NCBI GenBank assembly: GCA_949825065.1
Contig: OX463849.1
Location: 36,165,199 to 36,229,198 of the forward strand
Length of the DNA stretch: 64,000 bases
From: Odontocerum albicorne
Taxonomy: Eukaryota; Arthropoda; Insecta; Trichoptera; Odontoceridae
Direction: 5' to 3'
The translations under genes and the position numbers were made by a program. The notes under the pieces are model-generated. The model searched no databases. It saw only the letters and a program-made list of their open reading frames with translations, and was not told where the DNA came from. This document shows, one piece after another, positions 20,087 through 31,545 of this stretch (its first letter is position 1; the number at the start of each line of letters is the position of its first letter).

Positions 20087-20203
20087 CATGACCAGTCAAA
20101 CCTTACAAGATACAGACACAACATGTATCTGCTGTGATCATTTTAATGACTAGTCAAACCTTACAAGATACATACACAACATGTATCTGCTGTGATCATT
20201 TTA
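20087..20203. repeat. 58-bp tandem duplication
   Basis: Two copies of a 58-bp unit containing 'agtcaaaccttacaagata' and 'acatgtatctgctgtgatca'. They differ at two or three bases. Confidence 0.9.
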
Positions 20204-20745
20204 ACGAGAATGCAATATCTCAAAATTATATGGCAACACCAAGCATTTATTTTGAAATCAACAGACTAGTGATACTTATGTTAGGTACCATTATATATAT
20301 ATATATGCTTTTTATTAATAATTTCTATTAAGGTGTTTTATTTTTGTAGTTAGTCATATGATTCACCGCCATTTTGGTCTTATTATTCAAGACGAAGAAA
20401 GCGACAGAGAGAAAGGGGAAGAAAGAAAACTAATAATTTTTCAGATTTAAGGAGGTAATCTGAGGCTGCTACGATCCTAAAAATATACATGTATCTTTAT
20501 TGTTTTTCGATTCTGTGAAAATATTACTGTATATTTCGTGTATTGCAATACTTTGCATTGGGTATTGAAATGTGAATATATGATAATTGTGAATGTATAC
20601 ATCCGTAACATCCGGAGGAAATAATAGTGCTAGAGAAATGAAACTTGGTGGTAAATTTATTTGTCTGAGTGGGCTGGAAACATACTGCGAAATCATCGAC
20701 ACTTTGTGGTGTTCCAGAAAGAATTTAATATTGAGTATGTTTCAT
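20204..20745. other. no feature recognised
   Basis: No supported gene. Overlapping short frames on the two strands cancel each other as evidence. Confidence 0.45.
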
Positions 20746-20750
20746 ATAAA

Positions 20751-20860
20751 CCTCCGTGGTCTAGTTGGTAAGACGCTTGGCTTTTCTACCCGGTGTATGC
20801 GACTTGTAAGAAGGTCTTTTAAGTAATCGTGCACCTGGGACTTGATTTCCAGCAAAAGCC
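20751..20860 (+). mobile_element. SINE1 head fragment
   Basis: 'cctccgtggtctagttgg', 'taagacgcttggcttttcta' and 'cggtgtatgcgacttg' form an A-box-containing SINE head. The B box and tail are not recognisable. Confidence 0.6.
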
Positions 20861-21104
20861 TGGAATCGTAAGACTCGATTTTGTTTTGAAAGATGTGGTT
20901 TGACTTTTTAGGGGATTAATGACTGAATATAATAAAGGTTGTTTTGCCATAATGTGTAAACATATGTATGCTTTATAATTAAAATATTTTTTAAAGGAAC
21001 CTATAGGTTTCGTGTTCGATTCCCGATTCACTAAAATAGCGGGTTCTTGTCTGATAAATGCGTTTGGATACAAAATTCGCGCATTGTTAAGAGTGTTATT
21101 GCTT

Positions 21105-21255
21105 CTTCATTCTCGCTAGTGTTGCCAACACGTGCAATAACGATCGCGAGTTACCTGCCTAATCCAGTGGGTATAAAACCAAACGCTTGAAGTAAACGAT
21201 AATATTATCTCCCATCTACGTTCTTCAGTGTGTCAGAATAACAAGTTTGGATATA
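21105..21255 (+). mobile_element. SINE2 fragment, diverged
   Basis: 'aatccagtgggtataaaacc', 'aataatattatctccca' and 'ctacgttcttcagtgtgtc' align with the SINE2 body. Confidence 0.5.
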
Positions 21256-22326
21256 ATATATAAGGGTACCATATCAAAGAAGTACATGTCAAAAATGGAA
21301 GTGATTTGACGTTTGAGCCAAAATGAAAATCTGACGAAAGAAAGAAGAAAATGGCTGAAACCGACTTGACAATATGCATAAACAGGCACGTAATGTCACA
21401 GAATATTTACAGTATGTCAGTATAAGTCATGAAATACAATATAATTTTAATGTCTTACTGTATTGTTTAAAAACTCCGAATAATGTCCGTTGTGTTTTTC
21501 TGTATTGATTGTCTAGCAAATTTGCATTCACAGCTCATATTAGGTTTCTACTCGTTATTTATATTCTTTAGAGACAAAACACATGGTCTTATATGGAGAT
21601 GCAAGTGTGTTTAAATATTCAAATGATGGATTTCTTTGTAGTTCAATGGGTAAATCATAAACATCGATTTGCATTCGAGGTATGCAAGTAAAATGCACTT
21701 ATATTCATAGTTTAAAATATTAAAATATTTTCGACATTTGTTTAACTACAGTGAGAATAAGTAAATATTTTAGCGAATTTCAGAGTTCTTGGTAACAAGA
21801 GACAGTAATTTATAAAAATGTCCTTGAATTTAAATTGTTGATCTCAAAACAAAACCCAATTGTTTTTTTTTACAATTGAAAGGTCCGTACGGAGAAATGA
21901 CAAGTCAAAAATTTGGGTTTTTCAATTTTATTGTGTGTAAAAATATTTTTCTATATATTTTGACACTTTTAACCAAACGTTTTTGCTAAATGGTAATCTC
22001 AGTTTATGCCAAACGGAAATCTCTTCCAGCCAACCATACAAGAGTAATAAAGAATAATGCAAATGGCCTGATGAAATGATACAACGTTGTTTTCAAGAAT
22101 ATAAAAAGTACTAAATATACTCAAAGTATTACAAAACATGAAAAAATACTAAAATACAAAATATTTGCAAACATGATCAAAGATTGGGAAAGGTTAAGAA
22201 AGATGGAAAAAGTCAAGAAAATTTGAATTATGAAGAGAGTTGTAATATTTTTTAGGTCCCTGTTAATCAAACTGGGAATAAAATTACTAGTTCTAAGAAA
22301 CAAACTACAACAAAATGACTAAATTA
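21256..22326. other. no gene recognised
   Basis: AT-rich. A segment at about 21575-21690 ('acatggtcttatatggagat') weakly resembles SINE4, but I cannot delimit it. Confidence 0.4.
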
Positions 22327-22490
22327 TAGCCTCTGTGCCTCAGTTGATAAGACGCCTCTTTTGCAGCCCGAGGGCTGCAAAAGAGTTACACTTAAGACTT
22401 ATTTGAACATCTTTCTGGTTCGTTGGAAGACATTACCATAATGCAATAAACCCACCAAGATGTATAGTATATAATGAAACTGTAATACAA
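22327..22490 (+). mobile_element. SINE1 copy with palindrome replacing B-box region
   Basis: The head 'ctctgtgcctcagttgataa' and the tail 'atctttctggttcgttggaa', 'gcaataaacccacc' are clear. Everything from the anticodon-like region to the body is replaced by a perfect inverted repeat. Confidence 0.8.
22356..22385. repeat. perfect 14-bp-arm inverted repeat
   Basis: CTCTTTTGCAGCCC, GA, GGGCTGCAAAAGAG: perfect arms with a 2-nt centre, inside a SINE1 copy. This suggests a template-switch event. Confidence 0.95.
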
Positions 22491-22604
22491 TATATCGGAA
22501 AAAAAACTTACAAATATTATATATACGAGTACAAACGAAATAGTTGCTTGCCATAGGACAATTTCTTTCTAAAAGTTGTGAATTATGTGAAAAATAAGGA
22601 GAAT

Positions 22605-22700
22605 ACCATTTTTTGGGTTCCATTGAGAATCAAACCTGTTACCCCCGAGTTAAAAAATCAGAAATTCTACCAATTAGATCACCTAGGTTGTCGTTGACGC
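22605..22700 (-). mobile_element. SINE1 head fragment
   Basis: Plus-strand 'gggttccattgagaatcaaa', 'cctgttacccccgag' and 'ctaccaattagatcacctag' are the complement of B box, anticodon arm and A box. Confidence 0.7.
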
Positions 22701-23139
22701 GGACACGCATTAATGTTTCACGAAAAATGCGGAACCGCCTTGAATTAAAATTCATTTAATTTTTTTGACAAATTATAACAAATTTCCGCGTGAAATTTTA
22801 ATCAGTTAAAATATAAAAAAAAACATTCATGGTCAACTTATCAACTCAATTACCATTTTTTTTTGGTGTGATGGTGGGATAGTGTTAATGACAGCTTCTG
22901 TGGCCTACTTGATAAGATTCTCGACTTTTATTTGGGGGTTTAATCCTTCCTTCCCTGTGATGTGTAACTAGTACACATTGCTTCTAAAAACTTTAATATC
23001 TCTATAAATATAATAAATACTGGGTTCAGGTTTTTGGTAATGCTCCGTAATACTATAATACTAATAATAATACTATAATACTAATACTCCGTAATATTAT
23101 ATTTACGCATTGAATGAAAAAAATAATATTAATAATAAT
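22701..23139. other. no gene; simple-sequence stretch
   Basis: Contains a degenerate 'aatactataatacta' repeat at 23035-23100. Confidence 0.45.
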
Positions 23140-23420
23140 TAGGGCTTATCGGCCACATCAGAGATATTTTGTGAAAATCTGAAATAAATTGTCCAATACA
23201 ATCAAACGTGTGCCAGTGTGTGATGTAGGTATATCCATTCTAAAAAAACCGCTATGGGCGAGGAAGCGACGCTATTCACGTCTCACTCTCATTCTACTTC
23301 TGTATATGGGAACGCAAGAAATAGAATCTCAGTTCACTCGCTTCTCTCACTTCAGTAGCTCTCGGGCATTCTCTTCGCCCGATTTGTGAACGTCGGCCGA
23401 TGTTTTTTTCATGTTTTCAG
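23140..23420. other. GC/CpG-rich island, unexplained
   Basis: Clearly richer in CpG than its surroundings ('gcgaggaagcgacgctattc', 'ctcttcgcccgatttg', 'gaacgtcggccgatg'). No convincing protein or inverted termini. It could be the end of an unrecognised DNA transposon or an old promoter. Confidence 0.35.
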
Positions 23421-24049
23421 CAATTAAATTTCAATTATTATCACTTTGGACTTCAAATTTAATTAATTTAAGCGATTGGATATGAATATTCTTATTTTTC
23501 CGATTTTAAAGCGCTTATTTTTACATGTGTATTGATGTGTATTGAATACACAGCACCGGAACACGCGGATTTTTTTAGGATAGGAAGACAAAGGATAATT
23601 ATATGTCTGGTAACAATACTCTTATGAACAAAATTTACGCAATGGTATTGCCTCTTCATATGGGAGGTAATGTTGCTTCCATGTGTGAGGACGGACCGCG
23701 AGTTTAGTGCCTACTCCATATTTTTTAGTCACTATTGATAGAATCGAAGATATTGTCTCTAATCACCAGTTTTAATATGTTAAAGTATAGTTCAATTATA
23801 CGAATTAATTAATAAATCGTACCACTGAAGTTTTACGAGTTAAGATCTCTTCATTACTTTACATGGCAGTATAGTTCTTGTAAAGTCCTTCATTTCTTAT
23901 TTTTCCTAAGATCCTGGTAGAAAATTATCCTCTAGTCGCTATTTTAGTTTACTTATTGACCTTTTCCGTAGTACTTTATGCTTATATAGATACACTACAC
24001 TCCACCTAACGCTGAATGTGTTAGTATCACGTATACACAGATTAACAAA
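23421..24049. other. no feature recognised
   Basis: AT-rich spacer. Confidence 0.45.
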
Positions 24050-24300
24050 TGTTTCCTAATAGGCCCATGGTAAGTTTTCTGTATTTTTAATACAAAATAT
24101 GTTTCTCAAACATATGGAGATGCAAGGAAGTACTTAATCTATTGGCCGAAGCCACGACCTTCTTATCCTTTTACTCAGTTTATTTTGAAATATTTTTTAT
24201 CTGTTAATAAATAGTGGGTTTGAGTTCCGAGTTGAAACGTCCTTAAGGGGAATGCTCTCTAAACGGCGCTATATAAATTGTATTTTTATTATTATTTATA
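24050..24300 (+). mobile_element. SINE4-like repeat
   Basis: A fourth short family: 'ggtaagttttctgtattttt', 'catatggagatgcaagg', 'ggccgaagccacgac', 'agtgggtttgagttccgag', ending 'gctatataaattgt' and a T/A-rich simple tail. Related copies at 41500-41735 and 46570-46720. A B-box-like 'gggtttgagttcc' suggests a tRNA origin. Confidence 0.55.
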
Positions 24301-24344
24301 CAGCTTGAACTTAAATAATATTTTAGATGTCCTGCCAAAAGTAG

Positions 24345-24415
24345 CTCAATGACGACCTCCATCGTCTTGTTCATCCATCTCTTATACCCGAGGATTTCGG
24401 GTTCACTTACGAAAC
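24345..24415 (+). repeat. tRNA-like SINE head fragment
   Basis: 'gacgacctccatcgtcttg', 'cccgaggatttcgggttc' resembles the SINE1 head with a decayed A box. Confidence 0.4.
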
Positions 24416-24803
24416 TTCTTTCGAGACAACCCAATATATAATGTGATGTCAACCTTAAGGTCGCAGTGTCGTTTGAATAAAAAAAATAGCAATAAATAAA
24501 GTTAAAAACAATTGAGTATGTAAAGGTTAAGGTAGTAATAAATATTAAGAACCAGCATGAAGTGTGTAATCAAAAAGAGATCAACATACAGTTTAATCAT
24601 ATCTGTCCTTGGTAACTAGGGTCCGTTGGCAACTGTTTTGCCATATCATGTTTCACTAGCTCTCAATCGCTGATTTCCTCTTCCTACTGGTCAAGAACCT
24701 GCACGCATGCATGGAGTTAATTTCATATAGATATTATCTGACGCAGTCATATACTATATTACAATATCTGCTATTTGTTTTGTTCTTAATATCATAAAAA
24801 ATA
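24416..24803. other. no feature recognised
   Basis: Nothing supported here. Confidence 0.45.
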
Positions 24804-25292
24804 TTAAGGGGCTATTCTACTCCAGAGGCGTGAATTTCGGGCGTTTTTTAGACTAAATAAAAAAAAAACAAAAAATATTTTTCCTACACATTTTTTACAG
24901 TTTGTTTATTGATGATTTGAGAATGTACAAAATATTTTTTGAAAAAGCAATGAAAATTCAAGATATTATTAGCTGTTATATCTTGTCGTAAAAAAAAAGA
25001 GGGTAAACTGGTCGACATGATGAGAACCTTCTTGTGAATTTAAAATAAAAATTATACACTGTTTCTAAATAAAAAATAATGTCGTTATAGTTGGTACCAA
25101 AAAAAAAGAAGTAATATAGCGGTTGTCTGAAAATAAGTTCACCATTTTTTTACCATTTTTTTCTATTTTTTTATTTTTTTAAAATAGTTTTCCGTTTGAG
25201 AACATATTTTTTAAGGTCTAAACTTTAAGGATATGCAAAAATAAAAAAAAAAAACAATTTTTTCAAATTTCTCGAGTAGAATACTCCCTTAA
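24804..25292. mobile_element. TTAA-flanked inverted-repeat element (MITE), 481 bp
   Basis: The element at 24808-25288 is bounded by TTAA on both sides. Terminal repeats are GGGGCTATTCTACTCCAGA (left) and, read inward from the right, GGGAGTATTCTACTCGAGA: 16 of 19 match. The interior is A/T homopolymer-rich and non-coding. The TTAA site points to a piggyBac-type mechanism; the family itself is not recognised. Confidence 0.8.
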
Positions 25293-25384
25293 ATGGTAGA
25301 TTCACAAACATAAATATATTTTATAAAAGTAACTCAAAGGAATGGTTGTCAATTTATTTCTCCAACAAAACAATCTTAATATGA

Positions 25385-25560
25385 TGAGAGTGTGTCGTGG
25401 TAGAGGAAGACGAAAAAAAGTATATTTTGACCAAGTTAATGATATTTAGAAAGAACCAAAGGTTAGATAGGATTCAGAGAAAAAGAAGACACTCAATATT
25501 CTTAGAAATGGAACGAGTTGAATAAGAAGAATTTTGATGGACTTAGAACAGTATTGTGCT
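25385..25560 (+). mobile_element. possible LINE C-terminal fragment
   Basis: 'ggtagaggaagacgaaaaaa' and following decode to RGRGRRKKVYFDQVNDI, resembling the RGRPR...DQ segment near the end of several LINE ORF2s. Short and degraded. Confidence 0.4.
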
Positions 25561-25562
25561 AT

Positions 25563-25765
25563 ATTACACTTATATTATATGCAGTACAATCTGGCGGACT
25601 TATTGCCGTGTGGTAATTTCTTCCAACCAACCATAAATATGTTTAAAGAGGCTTTAGTGGAAACCAGACTGTAATTCTTTTTTTAAATCTGGGCTCCAGC
25701 AGGATTTGAACCCGTAACCTCCGGGCTGGGAGACAGACGTCTTATGAACTAGGCCACTGAGGTCA
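25563..25765 (-). mobile_element. SINE1 copy, near full length
   Basis: The complement contains the 5' start 'gacctcagtggcctagttc', B box 'gggttcaaatcctgctgg', body 'acagtctggtttccac' and tail 'ggttggaagaaattaccaca'. One of the best-preserved copies; the 89-codon reverse-strand open frame through it is an artefact. Confidence 0.88.
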
Positions 25766-25769
25766 GTCA

Positions 25770-25850
25770 GTATGCCGCGATAGGAAAGCCTAGTGGTCCC
25801 TCCTCTGCTTCCCTGACAGGAAAACGACCCGGTGGTATGTATGGATGTAA
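25770..25850 (+). mobile_element. L1-family LINE 3' end, short
   Basis: 'cgcgataggaaagcc', 'tctgcttccctgacagg' and 'ggtggtatgtatgga' are the family terminus, immediately next to the SINE1 5' end. Confidence 0.6.
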
Positions 25851-26071
25851 AAAATGTCAGGTCTTTTTTTTCACGAAGACATAAAATTTGTTCAATATGT
25901 TTGCCATTTTTTGCAATAAACATTCCGATGATTACGCGTATAGATTATAAATGATTCAAATAGAAAGTCGGCTGACCATGTTCTTAAGCTGTCCCCGATT
26001 GGGCCGATGATCACTAGATTCAATTTTGTTGTATAGGTGGCGGCCCCCTTTAACACAGGGGCGGTTTTAAA

Positions 26072-26215
26072 TTTATTTATTTATTTTACTGACGACACAA
26101 CGGTGTATTTTATATACAAACGCACAAATGACAAATGAATACAAGTATGTACTTTAAATTATTGACAAAATACAAAACTTTACCTTAAACTAACATTGAG
26201 ATACAAAAAGCAGTA
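26072..26215 (-). repeat. T2 repeat (LINE 3' end) with AAAT tail
   Basis: The reverse complement matches 29860-30000: 'ttttgtatctcaatgttag', 'caataatttaaagtacata', 'acaccgttgtgtcgtcagt', then an AAAT run ('atttatttatttatttt' on the plus strand). Non-LTR 3' terminus. Confidence 0.75.
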
Positions 26216-28064
26216 TTAATAATAAAAAGAGTAATTACAAAGTCATTGTTTAACATTATTTAATGTTAATATGTACATGTAAATTCAATATATGTATGTT
26301 TATTACAAAATATTATTAAATTTAGTCAAGTAAACTTACATGATTGTGGAACACATTGTTAACACAAGTTTCAATTTCCACATTGCACCAGCACTATGGG
26401 ATTGAAAGGGTATGAAAAGAGCAGAATGCTTGCCTTGCGTAGAATAACTGGCATTACAATGTACAAAAAAATGATAGGCAGGTAATTATTTGTCAGAGAT
26501 AAATGTTATAAGTAGATAAAAAAGGAATCTTTGTTTTGAAAGATAGTTTGGTTACATTGAGAAAATGAGCTACAAAATACTTGTAAAATAGATATATTTA
26601 CCTGAATTGACATAAGAAAGAGTGGAAGAAGACAATTGGATAAATTTTAACTGAAGAAAAGGTAAAAAGTATTAATTATTTATGAATAAATAATTGAAAT
26701 AGTACCAAAAATCGATGATATAACGGAATCAATTAGTCAAATGGTTAATATTGAGGATGACTTAACATCGTGTTAGTCTAATATCTACTAATACAATGCT
26801 GAAGGTTTAATTCGTGAGAACTCTGCGTACGTGAGGTGAGATGAGTTTCTCTACGAGTGTGAGAGAAAAAATGTTATTATTTTTAACTTATCGGAGAACA
26901 CTGTAATCACAACTGTTTTTAAAATAAAGGTGGATTCAGAGTTAATAGCTTATATTAGAAATAAGTAAATTAACAGTAAGAATACACCGAGTATATAATG
27001 TCGATAGCCTCTCTGAGATGTTAAACTTTTCTAACATAGAGATTCTATTTACTCATCGTTTTAAGAAGTGTAACAAAGATTAGGTTTGATCTGCACAATA
27101 TATTGTATGCAATAAACCAATATAAGTAAGTATATTACATCTTCAGTATGATTAAAAATCATAATTTATTACCAGATATCCTCTTCAGTATAAACATTAC
27201 TTAAGTTCCTTTAGCTACTTATCTTGTGATGAATTTTAAAAAATAAACGAATTTCAGCTACTTATTTCGTGATGAGTTTTCGAAAAGAAAACGTTTCTGA
27301 TTTGCATAAAAAGACTCAGCAAACCAAATAGTTATCACACCCGATCAATTGAAGAGGCAATATAAATTTATAAAAAATCAAATAATATTAACAAAGACGA
27401 CAGATTCCATCTTAAATCGACATGACACACCATAGTCAAATCGAAGCGACAGCAAAATAAAAATCAACAATAAATTCAACCTTTGTGAAAAACGCACTTG
27501 TTCTCCCGTACTGAGACGAATCTATGCACTCACATTACGGTCGAGAATTAAGATATAACCATGCGCTCAAGTTACGGTTGATACTCTGGTATAGGTTGTA
27601 AATATATTATATATAGAAATAGATTATAAACAAGCCTTGAAGATGAAAACTGTAAGGTTTTTGTTTTTAAGATCATAAGTCAAATCACGTGGTACAATAC
27701 TCCAAAATACCTTATATAATTTATACGGAGAACTTTGAAAGCCTCAAAACATTTTTGAATTTCAAAGATGAAATTAAAATACACCGACGCGGTCAACTTA
27801 TTCCCTTATCTTTTTATTGATGATATTTTGGAAGCATGCACAGTGCTTCTTCTTTCGTATGATATCCGAATTAGTGATTCAGATATATTGAAGACCAAGG
27901 TTAGAAGACAATATTGTATTCGGCCCTAATAATTGAGCATTCGAGTATATCCCTGAAACTACACACGTAATTAGTCAACAAAACTCACATATGTACTCGG
28001 CGCATGCGAGTATTGTGATCGGATGAACTCTTTTACAAGAAAAAATACCTTTTTAATTGAGTAC
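26216..28064. other. no gene recognised
   Basis: 1.8 kb of AT-rich sequence. The only repetition noted is a short one at 27213-27290 ('agctacttatcttgtgatga', repeated once). No supported gene. Confidence 0.5.
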
Positions 28065-28145
28065 TCAATAGTATTCCCAATGGAATTAAACTCGAAATTC
28101 CCCAGTGAAAATCAAAAGTCTTACCAACTAGACGGAGGTTGTCAG
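28065..28145 (-). mobile_element. SINE1 head fragment
   Basis: 'cccaatggaattaaactcg' and 'cttaccaactagacggagg' are the complement of B box, A box and 5' start. Confidence 0.6.
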
Positions 28146-28516
28146 TAAAAGTAAGTTTGTTGAAATAAGAAATCGTGTGCCAAGCAAGTCACAATTCCTC
28201 AAGAACCAGCTCTGAGCCTCCGTTGAATGCTAACCCACTTCCGGTAGAATGCGGCATCTGGAGGTGTTAAATAGTTACGTTCATCATCTCTCACCGAGTT
28301 GTTACCGTTATTTTAGCACGTCACTTCGCATTGATGGCACGGAATTAACTTTGCAGAGTTGTTTAGGATGTTACCGGAAAAAAGCAGTACATTATTTTTA
28401 AGGTAATCCAATATTTTTTTCATTGTAAGATATGTTCACACATTTTTAAGTAAGTGAATGGATTTACAGTAGTTGTTTCACTAGGTTCAGAGGCTGTTTT
28501 GAAACGGTTGACTTAC
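28146..28516. other. uncertain; moderately GC-rich patch
   Basis: 28190-28340 is GC-richer than its flanks and may be a TE fragment. I recognise no domain. Confidence 0.35.
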
Positions 28517-28655
28517 TCGATGACGTCAGTGGCCTCGATCGTAAGACACCTGTCATTCAGCCCAGGGAGTGTAGGTTTGATTTCCGTTTATTCCCTTTTT
28601 TTAAAAAAAAAGAGTTAAGTGTAGTTTCCACTTAAGGCCTCTTAAAAAACTTAAG
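28517..28655 (+). mobile_element. SINE1 5' portion
   Basis: 'gatgacgtcagtggcctcga', 'cattcagcccagggagtg', 'taggtttgatttccg' and 'ttccacttaaggcctc' give head and body. The tail does not follow directly. Confidence 0.75.
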
Positions 28656-28789
28656 TTGAACTGCTATTTTGATAATATTTTTTCAGAGGAAGGAAGAGTT
28701 ATAAGGGATGTCGAACGATGAATTCATATGAAGAGCGAGAAAACTTATATTAACTGTGGCCACATTTTCTAAACTTTTCAGGAACTAAA

Positions 28790-28990
28790 GTAACTGGCAA
28801 GATTTCAGGTAATGTCTTCCAATTTGGCGGTTGCGTGAAAGACTTTAGTCGGCATTCGCTTTTTTTAAAAATGTTCTAGTTTTCCTCCACTAAAGACGTC
28901 TTTAACATATTTGGTCATATTACATCGCTACATGATAATATGTACCCATCAGGTTGTATCGTGTACAACTAAAAGGAAATAAAATACAAT
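28790..28990 (+). mobile_element. SINE1 3' portions
   Basis: A tail scrap at 28790-28840 ('taatgtcttccaatttgg') is followed by a body and tail at 28860-28990 ('tgttctagttttcctcc', 'atgtacccatcaggttg', 'aaataaaatacaatt'). Confidence 0.6.
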
Positions 28991-29346
28991 TAAATGTATA
29001 TAAAAAATGTAGCGTATGTGGTTTAATATTACTCCTTGCATTAGGAAGTATTATAGTTCAATTAAGTTGTCAAAATGTAACACCCGCTTTGGACGACGGC
29101 GTGTGTAAAAAAACACTCCACATATAATTTAATAAAAAACATTTAATTTTTCATTGTTTAATTTTAAATTAACTATGGGATTGATATAAACTATAGCTTC
29201 TAAAGACATAAATCAGAAAATGTACCACGCAAACATTTAATTTAAATTTGAAGTAGTTAATCATCATTTACCCAAAATTAAAGTCTTCCAGAGCGGGTTT
29301 TGCATCTTGACGATTCGATTTCAATCGTGATGTCATTTTTGATTAA

Positions 29347-29501
29347 TATAGTGGACTGTTGATTATCCGGAATCACATTAACCGGGTTATGGATTAACCG
29401 AGCAGTAAATAATCCATTTTTTCATAATATTTTGAAATTATTATTTAAAATGTTAATTTTTTTCTGTTACTGCGACACCGGATTATTGAGAGTTAACTGT
29501 A
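29347..29501. mobile_element. TA-flanked pogo/Tigger-like MITE, 151 bp
   Basis: The element at 29349-29499 lies between TA dinucleotides. The ends are imperfect inverted repeats: 'tagtggactgttgattatcc' on the left and, read inward from the right, 'cagttaactctcaataatcc', both followed by GG. The interior 'aaccgggttatggattaacc' fits a pogo-type end. Non-coding. Confidence 0.75.
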
Positions 29502-29859
29502 CTTTCAATTATTTTTGTGGTAACTATTCTACCAATATTCTAGCATATAATACTCCAAAATAGTATTGATAGAATATATAGTATTCGCCAGAATATTACA
29601 ACAATATTTAGAAATAGCTACTAACTTTGTGCTCTCCTTTATTAATATAAATAACGTAATACAAACCAAATATTAAGGACAATATTTTGCCTCTGGAGTT
29701 GAGTCACCCTGCGAAGCTTTTAATTCTGCAAAGCAACTTGCATCTCGTTCCACTAATGAGGCCATGTGTTTTCTATATCTCAATATATATCCATAAAATT
29801 CCCACAAAATTCTCAAAGATTATTAAATCATTTTAAAACGATGACTATAATTTATTCTA
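29502..29859. other. no feature recognised
   Basis: AT-rich spacer. Confidence 0.45.
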
Positions 29860-30000
29860 CTGCTTTTTGTATCTTCATGTTAGTTTAAGATAAAGTTGTA
29901 TTATTTGTCAATAATTTTAAGTACTTGTATAACCTGTCACATGTTCATTTTTATATAAAGACACTGTTGTGTCGTTAATTAAATAAATAAATAAATAAAA
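29860..30000 (+). repeat. T2 repeat (LINE 3' end) with AAAT tail
   Basis: 'ctgctttttgtatcttcatg', 'caataattttaagtacttg', 'acactgttgtgtcgttaat', then AAAT units. Opposite orientation to 26072-26215. Confidence 0.75.
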
Positions 30001-30358
30001 AGTGATTCGTTCTGTGTACTTAGCAAGAATGCTTACTATTAGGCCTTGGTACCTATGTTTGATACTCATGAATAACGGGTTAAATTCCCAAAAGGAAAAG
30101 ATTTAATTAAGATATGTGTTCATTATATAACTTGTATGATAAAAAAATGCATAAAACCTAGATAAACGACCTTGGACAAACATTACTGAAGCACTACAAT
30201 ATTTTGGCATTCCAAGTACAATTCAGTTGATGTACTGTAATATCATATAAGTCTATTAAACCTCATTACGTGTAATTTACCTATTGTTTTGTGGAGTTGA
30301 ATCCTGGAAGAACTCTAAATTCAACATTACATCATATCTGGATCTTTTATGACCTATC
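30001..30358. other. no feature recognised
   Basis: Nothing supported. Confidence 0.4.
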
Positions 30359-30840
30359 TTGCAGTGTGCTTGTATATGTGTGATGGATAATGAATATTCA
30401 ATTGTATCAACTTATGACGTTTTTAGAAGAGCAAACTGCTGTACCATAGAGATTCTGGTGTCACGTCTGCATCGCTCTGGACACGTGACTCGTATGTCTG
30501 AGCACAGACTCCCAAGAAATATCCCATTTGGCGAGCTGACGGAGTTCAGAAAGAAGGGCACGGTGGTCAGCGTAAGATAAGCTTAAAAACATTAATGCTT
30601 GGCACAACTGGAAGCAAAAAAGCAGCAGATATAATGAAATGGCGTGGAACTGGTGTCAGTTATCAAGGACCCAATATAAGCTCCTTTCCCTAAATGCAAC
30701 AGGATATGCCTATCACAAATTGGCTTACATAGTCATCTCTGGTGGCACCAACGTCAGATACCCTGATCACCCACTTTGTATTATGTTTTCCATTAAACTC
30801 ACCACGGGTTATGGGCATTCATTCATGTTTGATGATATGT
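30359..30840 (+). mobile_element. L5 LINE C-terminal and 3' UTR
   Basis: Conceptual residues LHRSGHVTRMSEHRLPRNIP, FGELTEF, then 'gataagcttaaaaacatta' (LKNTL) resemble the GHV-RM...LPK...GEL end of ORF2 in several LINEs. The 3' UTR ('acatagtcatctctggtgg', 'caccacgggttatgggcat') is shared with 49040-49450. Only the C-terminal tail of the reverse-transcriptase protein is present; inactive. Confidence 0.75.
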
Positions 30841-31289
30841 AAATGTTTATTTCTGATTGTAGGTTTGTCTTGGTTACTTAAAAAAAATGAAGTTTATTGT
30901 TTTTGTGACACAATATTTTTTATATTTATGCGCACTCTGAATTTTCGTTTAAATAATGTTAAATGTTTTATTTGTCAAAATAAATAATAAATCGTTTAAA
31001 CAATTAAAAATTACTGTGAAGAATGTTGATAATCATTTTAAGTGTTTTATTGTTAAGTGAATGTCGATATCAAATTAAACCCAAAAAATGTACAATTTCA
31101 CAATAGCAAATTACACGAAAGGTCATGTGTCAAAAATATAAACATCTAGGACTCACATGTCATACTTTTACTATATAACTAATGACATAATTGACGGACA
31201 TCTCATGTGCGATCATAATTTAAGTAACGAACAAGTTTTATCAAATATACAAAATGGATCCATCAAATTTTCAAGCTATTTTAAAATGT
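30841..31289. other. no feature recognised
   Basis: AT-rich spacer. Confidence 0.45.
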
Positions 31290-31400
31290 TTGAACCAACT
31301 CCGATACCTAGTTGGCAAGGCACATGCCCTCCAATCCAGGGGTTCAATTCCTGTTGATAGCATTTTTTTGTAAATAGGGTTCCAGTTTGTTTTTCATTTA
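31290..31400 (+). mobile_element. SINE1 5' portion, head-on with reverse copy
   Basis: 'aactccgatacctagttggc', 'ccaggggttcaattcctg' (B box) and 'gggttccagtttg' are present. The tail is replaced by an opposite-strand copy. Confidence 0.7.
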
Positions 31401-31402
31401 AA

Positions 31403-31545
31403 AACTCTGTTACATTGTATTGTATAGTACTTTTGTTGTAAAAGTACTGGCCGATATATTGCAATTTTATAATATTTTCTAACTAACCATAAATGTATTG
31501 AACAACCCTTAAGGGAAAACTAAACTGGAATCCTTTTAATATATA
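31403..31545 (-). mobile_element. SINE1 3' portion, reverse
   Basis: 'gtatagtacttttgttgtaa', 'ccgatatattgcaatttt', 'ctaactaaccataaatg' and 'aagggaaaactaaactgg' are the complement of tail and body. With 31290-31400 it forms an inverted SINE pair. Confidence 0.7.

Noticed and set aside
25685..25765. tRNA gene on the reverse strand
   Set aside because: Followed by the SINE1 body and tail; the arms do not close as a tRNA.
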